Assembly: GCA_946886855.1 (NCBI GenBank)
Contig: CAMPJJ010000016.1
Span: 8,010 to 72,009 of the forward strand
From: an uncultured Roseateles sp.
Lineage (GTDB): Bacteria > Pseudomonadota > Gammaproteobacteria > Burkholderiales > Burkholderiaceae
Length of the DNA stretch: 64,000 bases
Direction of reading: 5' to 3'
Shown here: piece by piece, positions 60,498 through 64,000 of the stretch
Layout of the letters: the number at the start of each line of letters is the position of its first letter
Position numbering within the stretch: position 1 is the stretch's first letter
Position numbers and translations under genes: made by a program
Notes under the pieces: generated by a model
Database searches by the model: none
Told to the model about the DNA's origin: nothing
The model's input: only the letters and a program-made list of their open reading frames with translations

Positions 60498-62059
60498 ACG
60501 CGATGGGAGAGGGCCTGCGGTCCCTCGTCGTCGTGCTCGGCGACCAGCTCGACGCGCAGTCCTCCGCCTTCGACGACTTCGACCCGCGCGTCGACCGGGT
60601 GTGGATGGCGGAAGTGCGCGAAGAGTCGACGCACGTGTGGTCCAGCCGGATCCGCATCGCGCTGTTCCTCGCGGCCATGCGCCATCACGCCGACCTCCTG
60701 CGCCGCCTGGGTCGGGACGTCGACTACGTGACGCTGGACGACGAAAGCAACACGGGCAGCCTGGGCACCGAGTTGTCGCGCGCGCTGCAGCGCTGGCAGC
60801 CGCTGCGCGTGGTGATGACCGCGCCGGGGGACTGGCGCGTCCTGAAGGCGCTCCGGGCCGCGGCCGCGCAGTCGGGCTGGACGATCGAGCTGCGGGACGA
60901 CCGCCACTTCTTCTGCACCGTCCGGGAGTTCTCGGCCTTCGCCGGCGAGCGGCGGCAGCTGCGGATGGAAACCTTCTACCGCGAGATGCGGCGGCGGCAC
61001 GGCGTGCTGATGGAAGGGGACGAACCCGCGGGGGACCGCTGGAACTTCGACGCGGAGAACCAGCAGCCCTTCCCGCGCGGCGGACCGGGCTTCCTGCCGG
61101 AGCGGGTGGGCTTCGCGCCCGACGCCGTGACGCGGGAGGTGATCGCGCTCGTGGCGCGGGCCTTCCCCGACCACCCGGGCGCGCTGGACGACTTCGACTG
61201 GCCGGTGACGCGGGAGCAGGCCCTGCTGGCCCTGGACCGATTCATCGCGGAGCGCCTGCCGGAGTTCGGCCATTGGCAGGATGCGCTGTGGCCGGACACG
61301 CCCTGGCTGTGGCATGCGCAGCTGGCGGCGGCCATGAACCTGAAACTGATCGGTCCGCGGGAGGTGGTGGCGCGGGCCGAGCAGGCCTGGCGCGCGGGCC
61401 AGGTGCCGCTGGCCAGCGCGGAAGGCTTCATCCGACAGGTGCTGGGCTGGCGCGAGTACGTGCGCGGCCTCTACTGGACCCGCATGCCGGCGCTGGCGCA
61501 GGCCAATGCGCTCGAGGCCGACGCGCCGCTGCCGGGTGTCTTCTGGACCGGCGACACGGAGCTGGTCTGCCTGGCCGACGCGCTGCGGCAGACGCTGCAA
61601 CTGGGTTACGCCCATCACATCCAGCGGCTGATGGTCACCGGGCTGTTCTCGCTGCTGCTGGGCGTGCGGCCCGCCGCGGTGCATGAGTGGTACCTGGCGG
61701 TCTACGTGGACGCGGTGGAATGGGTGGAGTTGCCCAACACGCTGGGCATGAGCCAGTACGCCGATGGCGGCGCGATGACCAGCAAGCCCTATGTCGCCAG
61801 CGGCAAGTACATCGAACGCATGAGCAGCGGCCAGTACTGCGCGCGCTGCCCGTACCGGCCCGAGCTCCGCGTCGGCCCGCAGGCCTGCCCGTACACCACC
61901 CTCTACTGGGACTTCCTGCTGAAGCACCGCGCGCGCTTCGCGCGCCATCCGCGGCTGGGCGCGCAGGTCCGCCACCTCGACCGCCTCGCCGACGAGGAGG
62001 TGCTGGCCATCCAGGCACAGGCGGGCCGGCTCCGCGCCCGCTTCGCCGACCAACACTAG
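60494..62059 (+). CDS. FeS-containing cryptochrome/photolyase (PhrB-like)
   Basis: A 521-residue flavoprotein of the prokaryotic (6-4) photolyase group. LVVVLGDQLDAQSSAF starts the antenna domain; the FAD domain contains RQVLGWREYVRGLYW, YAHHIQRLMVTGLFSLL and EWYLAVYVDAVEWVELPN; the Fe-S cysteines are in TELVCLADAL and GQYCARCPYR with QACPY. The family repairs (6-4) photoproducts or senses light. Coupled to the lipocalin gene, an association often seen in light- or singlet-oxygen-stress regulons; no ECF sigma gene is next to it. Confidence 0.9.
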   Translation: MNAMGEGLRSLVVVLGDQLDAQSSAFDDFDPRVDRVWMAEVREESTHVWSSRIRIALFLAAMRHHADLLRRLGRDVDYVTLDDESNTGSLGTELSRALQRWQPLRVVMTAPGDWRVLKALRAAAAQSGWTIELRDDRHFFCTVREFSAFAGERRQLRMETFYREMRRRHGVLMEGDEPAGDRWNFDAENQQPFPRGGPGFLPERVGFAPDAVTREVIALVARAFPDHPGALDDFDWPVTREQALLALDRFIAERLPEFGHWQDALWPDTPWLWHAQLAAAMNLKLIGPREVVARAEQAWRAGQVPLASAEGFIRQVLGWREYVRGLYWTRMPALAQANALEADAPLPGVFWTGDTELVCLADALRQTLQLGYAHHIQRLMVTGLFSLLLGVRPAAVHEWYLAVYVDAVEWVELPNTLGMSQYADGGAMTSKPYVASGKYIERMSSGQYCARCPYRPELRVGPQACPYTTLYWDFLLKHRARFARHPRLGAQVRHLDRLADEEVLAIQAQAGRLRARFADQH

Positions 62060-62069
62060 AAAAGTCCAG

Positions 62070-62651
62070 ATGCGCCACCACCCCGCGTTGAAGCAGCTCC
62101 TCCAGGGCGTCGCCCTCTTCTGCCTGTTCCAGGCCGCCTGGTTCGCGTGCGTGCTCGGCGCCGCCCATGGCCGCGCCGGACTGGGCGTCCTGGCCGTGGT
62201 CGCGGCCGTGCTCGTCACCTGGGCCTTGAGCGACCGGCGGGGCGTGGACGTCCTCCTCACCGTGCTGGCCGTCCTGATGGGGCTGGTCTGGGACACGCTG
62301 ATGCTGCGGGCCGGCTGGGTGCGCTACGCGTCGCCGGGACCGGGCGCGTTCAGCCTGCTGGCCCCCGCGTGGATCCTGGCCTTGTGGGCGCTGTTCGCGA
62401 CCTTGCTGCGGGGACCGCTGGCGTGGCTGCACGGGCGACCGCTGCTGGCGGCCGTCCTGGGCGGCGTCGGCGGTCCGCTGTCCTACCTGGCGGCGGTGCG
62501 CCTGGGCGCCGGCAGCTTCGAGAACACCACGCAGGCGATGCTCATCCTGGCCGCCGGGTGGGCCGTCATGACGCCCGTGCTGACCGAGACCGCCCGGCGC
62601 CTGTCGGGCACCGGCCTGAAGGCATCGCGCAAAGATCAGGGTTTTCACTGA
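62070..62651 (+). CDS. DUF2878 membrane protein
   Basis: A 193-residue protein with about six hydrophobic helices. LLQGVALFCLFQAAWFACVL, GLVWDTLMLRAGWVRY and PAWILALWALFATLL are typical of DUF2878, a family often encoded with photolyase and lipocalin genes in light-stress clusters. Function unknown. It starts 10 bases after the photolyase-like gene, so the three genes form one operon. Confidence 0.8.
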   Translation: MRHHPALKQLLQGVALFCLFQAAWFACVLGAAHGRAGLGVLAVVAAVLVTWALSDRRGVDVLLTVLAVLMGLVWDTLMLRAGWVRYASPGPGAFSLLAPAWILALWALFATLLRGPLAWLHGRPLLAAVLGGVGGPLSYLAAVRLGAGSFENTTQAMLILAAGWAVMTPVLTETARRLSGTGLKASRKDQGFH

Positions 62652-62734
62652 CTCTCGAGGCTCTTGAACGTCCCGGACAGAGCTCCTAAATCCGTCTCGA
62701 CCCGCCATCAATCGATTCGGACGAGGACTGGATC

Positions 62735-62962
62735 ATGGCCAAGCAGCTCGACACCTCCGACATCTCCGACATCTCCGACATCTCCGAGGCTTCCACGAAG
62801 CGCTCCGCGCGACGTTCGCGGCTCCTGAGCCCGTCGCAACTCCAGGCCTACCTGCTCGCACGCGAGACGCTGCGACGCCTCAAAGGCCCGTCGCGCCCCG
62901 TCTTCGCGCGCGATCCCTCCACCCGACCGACAGACGCCGGACCCTCGCCTCAAGACCGCTGA
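62735..62962 (+). CDS. Small hypothetical protein with DIS repeat
   Basis: A 75-residue basic protein. SDISDISDISE at the start comes from a 9-bp DNA repeat (GACATCTCC, 62757-62789). The middle (SRLLSPSQLQAYLLARETLR) looks helical. I do not recognise it. The stop codon TGA at 62960-62962 forms the loop of a terminator hairpin, which supports the gene being real. Confidence 0.5.
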   Translation: MAKQLDTSDISDISDISEASTKRSARRSRLLSPSQLQAYLLARETLRRLKGPSRPVFARDPSTRPTDAGPSPQDR

Positions 62963-62970
62963 GCGGTCTT
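62952..62970 (+). terminator. Terminator whose loop is the stop codon
   Basis: AAGACCGC (62952-62959), TGA (62960-62962), GCGGTCTT (62963-62970) is a perfect 8-bp stem with a 3-base loop, followed by TCC. The loop is exactly the stop codon of the small gene. Confidence 0.65.
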
Positions 62971-62993
62971 TCCGGGCAAGCGGATTTCAAAGA

Positions 62994-63013
62994 CCGACGC
63001 GGTGCCGCGTCGG
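62994..63013 (+). other. Hairpin in the hsp20 leader
   Basis: CCGACGCGG-TG-CCGCGTCGG is a perfect 9-bp inverted repeat ending 33 bases before the first Hsp20 start. It does not include the AAGGAG ribosome binding site, so it is not a standard ROSE or fourU thermometer, but it could stabilise the leader or take part in a larger fold. Confidence 0.45.
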
Positions 63014-63046
63014 CATCCTTCATCGACCACGGAAAGGAGTTCTCTC

Positions 63047-63499
63047 ATGTTCGATACGACATTCCATCGTCCTCAAGGCCTGCTGGAGCAACTCTCCCAG
63101 CTGCAACAGTCGCTCTCGCGCTCGCTGACCTCGGAAGGCTTCCCGGACGGCATCCGCGCCGCGGCCGCGGGCAGCTTCCCGCCGATCAACGTCGGGCGGG
63201 CCGAGCGGTCCGTCGAGGTCTACGCCTTCGCGCCCGGCCTGGATGCGCAGACCATCGACGTGACGGTCGAGCGCGGCGTGCTGAGGATCTCCGGCGAACG
63301 CCGGCCGACCGATCGCCGCAGTGCCGAGACGGTGCAGGTCTATGCCGCGGAGCGCTGGCATGGCCGGTTCAACCGCGCCGTCACCTTGCCGGACGACGCC
63401 GACACCGGCAGCGTCGAGGCCAGCTACCGCGATGGCGTGCTGCGCGTCAGCGTCGGTCTGCGCGAGGCGGCCCGCCCGCAACGCATCAACGTGCAATGA
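63047..63499 (+). CDS. Hsp20-family small heat-shock protein (1)
   Basis: A 150-residue small heat-shock protein. The alpha-crystallin domain spans about residues 48-145: SVEVYAFAPGLDAQTIDVTV, RGVLRISGERR, RFNRAVTLPDDADTGSVEAS, and the A-x-x-x-N-G-V-L equivalent YRDGVLRVSVGL. GGAAAGGAG precedes the ATG at 63047. It forms a pair with the next Hsp20 gene, 28 bases downstream, an arrangement common in betaproteobacteria. Holdase activity on unfolding proteins is the family role. Confidence 0.92.
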   Translation: MFDTTFHRPQGLLEQLSQLQQSLSRSLTSEGFPDGIRAAAAGSFPPINVGRAERSVEVYAFAPGLDAQTIDVTVERGVLRISGERRPTDRRSAETVQVYAAERWHGRFNRAVTLPDDADTGSVEASYRDGVLRVSVGLREAARPQRINVQ

Positions 63500-63527
63500 C
63501 TGGATCACCCATCGCAAGGAGCTTGTC

Positions 63528-63956
63528 ATGACTCAACAGAACCCACTGACCCGCACCGAGGCTGAGCGCGACGCGGTGGCCGCCAACGACGCGTCGTCGA
63601 CGCGCCGCGCCGCGCCGGGCGCACGCGCCACGGCGCAGCCGGCGGTCGAGATCCTCGAGGACGGTGCCGGCATCACGCTGCTGGCCGACATGCCGGGCGT
63701 GCCGCGCGAGAAGCTGGATGTCCGGCTGGACGGCGAGACCCTGGTCATCGAAGGCGAGGTCGCCGTGGCGAGCCCGGACGGCATGCGCGGCCTGTGGGCG
63801 GAGGTCAACGTGCCGCGCTACCGCCGCTCGTTCACGCTGAGCCGCGAACTCGATGTCGCACGCATCGAAGCCGGCATGAAGGACGGCGTGCTGACGCTGC
63901 GCATCCCGAAGCAGGCGCATGCGCAACCGCGGCGCATCGCCGTGTCGACGGGCTGA
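63528..63956 (+). CDS. Hsp20-family small heat-shock protein (2)
   Basis: A 142-residue second small heat-shock protein. A charged N-terminal arm is followed by the crystallin domain (about 38-138): GITLLADMPGVPREKLDVRL, LVIEGEVAV, YRRSFTLSRELDVARIEAGM, KDGVLTLRIPK. AAGGAG lies 7 bases before the ATG. Co-transcribed with the first gene; the two proteins differ enough to form hetero-oligomers. Confidence 0.92.
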   Translation: MTQQNPLTRTEAERDAVAANDASSTRRAAPGARATAQPAVEILEDGAGITLLADMPGVPREKLDVRLDGETLVIEGEVAVASPDGMRGLWAEVNVPRYRRSFTLSRELDVARIEAGMKDGVLTLRIPKQAHAQPRRIAVSTG

Positions 63957-63972
63957 CCGGCGGCCGGCTGAC

Positions 63973-64000
63973 GGGCTGAGGGGCTGAGGGGCTGAGGGGC
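63973..64000. repeat. 8-bp tandem repeat at the window end
   Basis: GGGCTGAG is repeated three and a half times up to the last base, so the array probably continues outside the window. It follows the second Hsp20 gene. Confidence 0.7.

Noticed and set aside
62994..63013. ROSE or fourU RNA thermometer for hsp20
   Set aside because: The hairpin does not pair with the AAGGAG ribosome binding site and no UUUU or bulged-G pattern is seen.

Overview
The window is a 64 kb, very GC-rich stretch of a betaproteobacterial chromosome. Gene content (methylcitrate cycle with AcnD/PrpF, an ScfR-type regulator, AruF/AruG-like arginine succinyltransferases, dense ATGA-overlapping operons) points to Burkholderiales, most likely the Roseateles/Mitsuaria/Rubrivivax group. 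The genus is an inference. I see no rRNA, tRNA, CRISPR array, prophage or intact insertion sequence.

0-10 kb: the tail of a hybrid kinase, metR divergent from a protein that is only the N-terminal half of MetE, then a complete valine-degradation operon (mmsA, acyl-CoA dehydrogenase, enoyl-CoA hydratase, 3-hydroxyisobutyryl-CoA hydrolase, mmsB) divergent from an ScfR/RamB-type short-chain acyl-CoA regulator. 10-15.4 kb: small hydrophilic proteins, an MscS channel and several small genes, one internally deleted. 15.4-24.7 kb: full-length metE with a consensus MetR box, then the methylcitrate operon (thioesterase, prpC, acnD, prpF, prpB-like). Valine breakdown makes propionyl-CoA and the methylcitrate cycle consumes it; both promoters carry the same TTGYGAA boxes, so one regulator may join them.

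24.7-31.8 kb: a deletion scar joining a hipB-like fragment to a DUF4365 fragment, a TRAP transporter, and a copper-handling region in which a periplasmic cupredoxin with a CueR-type promoter converges on a bufferin (copper-binding RiPP) operon that has an ECF-sigma type promoter. 31.8-43 kb: a secreted GH16 beta-glucanase with a LacI-type palindrome, several NTF2-fold proteins, AraC and two paralogous LysR regulators around a small-molecule operon, and a run of ATGA-coupled gene remnants (SDR, alginate-export porin, amidohydrolase).

43-47.8 kb: a signalling operon (receiver, HD-GYP, solute-binding protein, PAS histidine kinase). 48-59.6 kb: a cyanophycin-scavenging locus with two secreted cyanophycinases, a TonB-dependent receptor, a CphZ-like M14 hydrolase, a YfcC transporter, an ArgR (AraC-type) regulator and two arginine succinyltransferases. 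Tandem 21-bp-spaced sites that fit the Pseudomonas ArgR consensus lie before both cyanophycinases and the receptor. 59.8-64 kb: lipocalin, FeS photolyase-like protein, a DUF2878 membrane protein and two Hsp20 chaperones.

A striking window-wide feature is the number of short tandem repeats with a 9-bp (also 6-, 8-, 12- or 15-bp) period, placed in gene termini and operon gaps.
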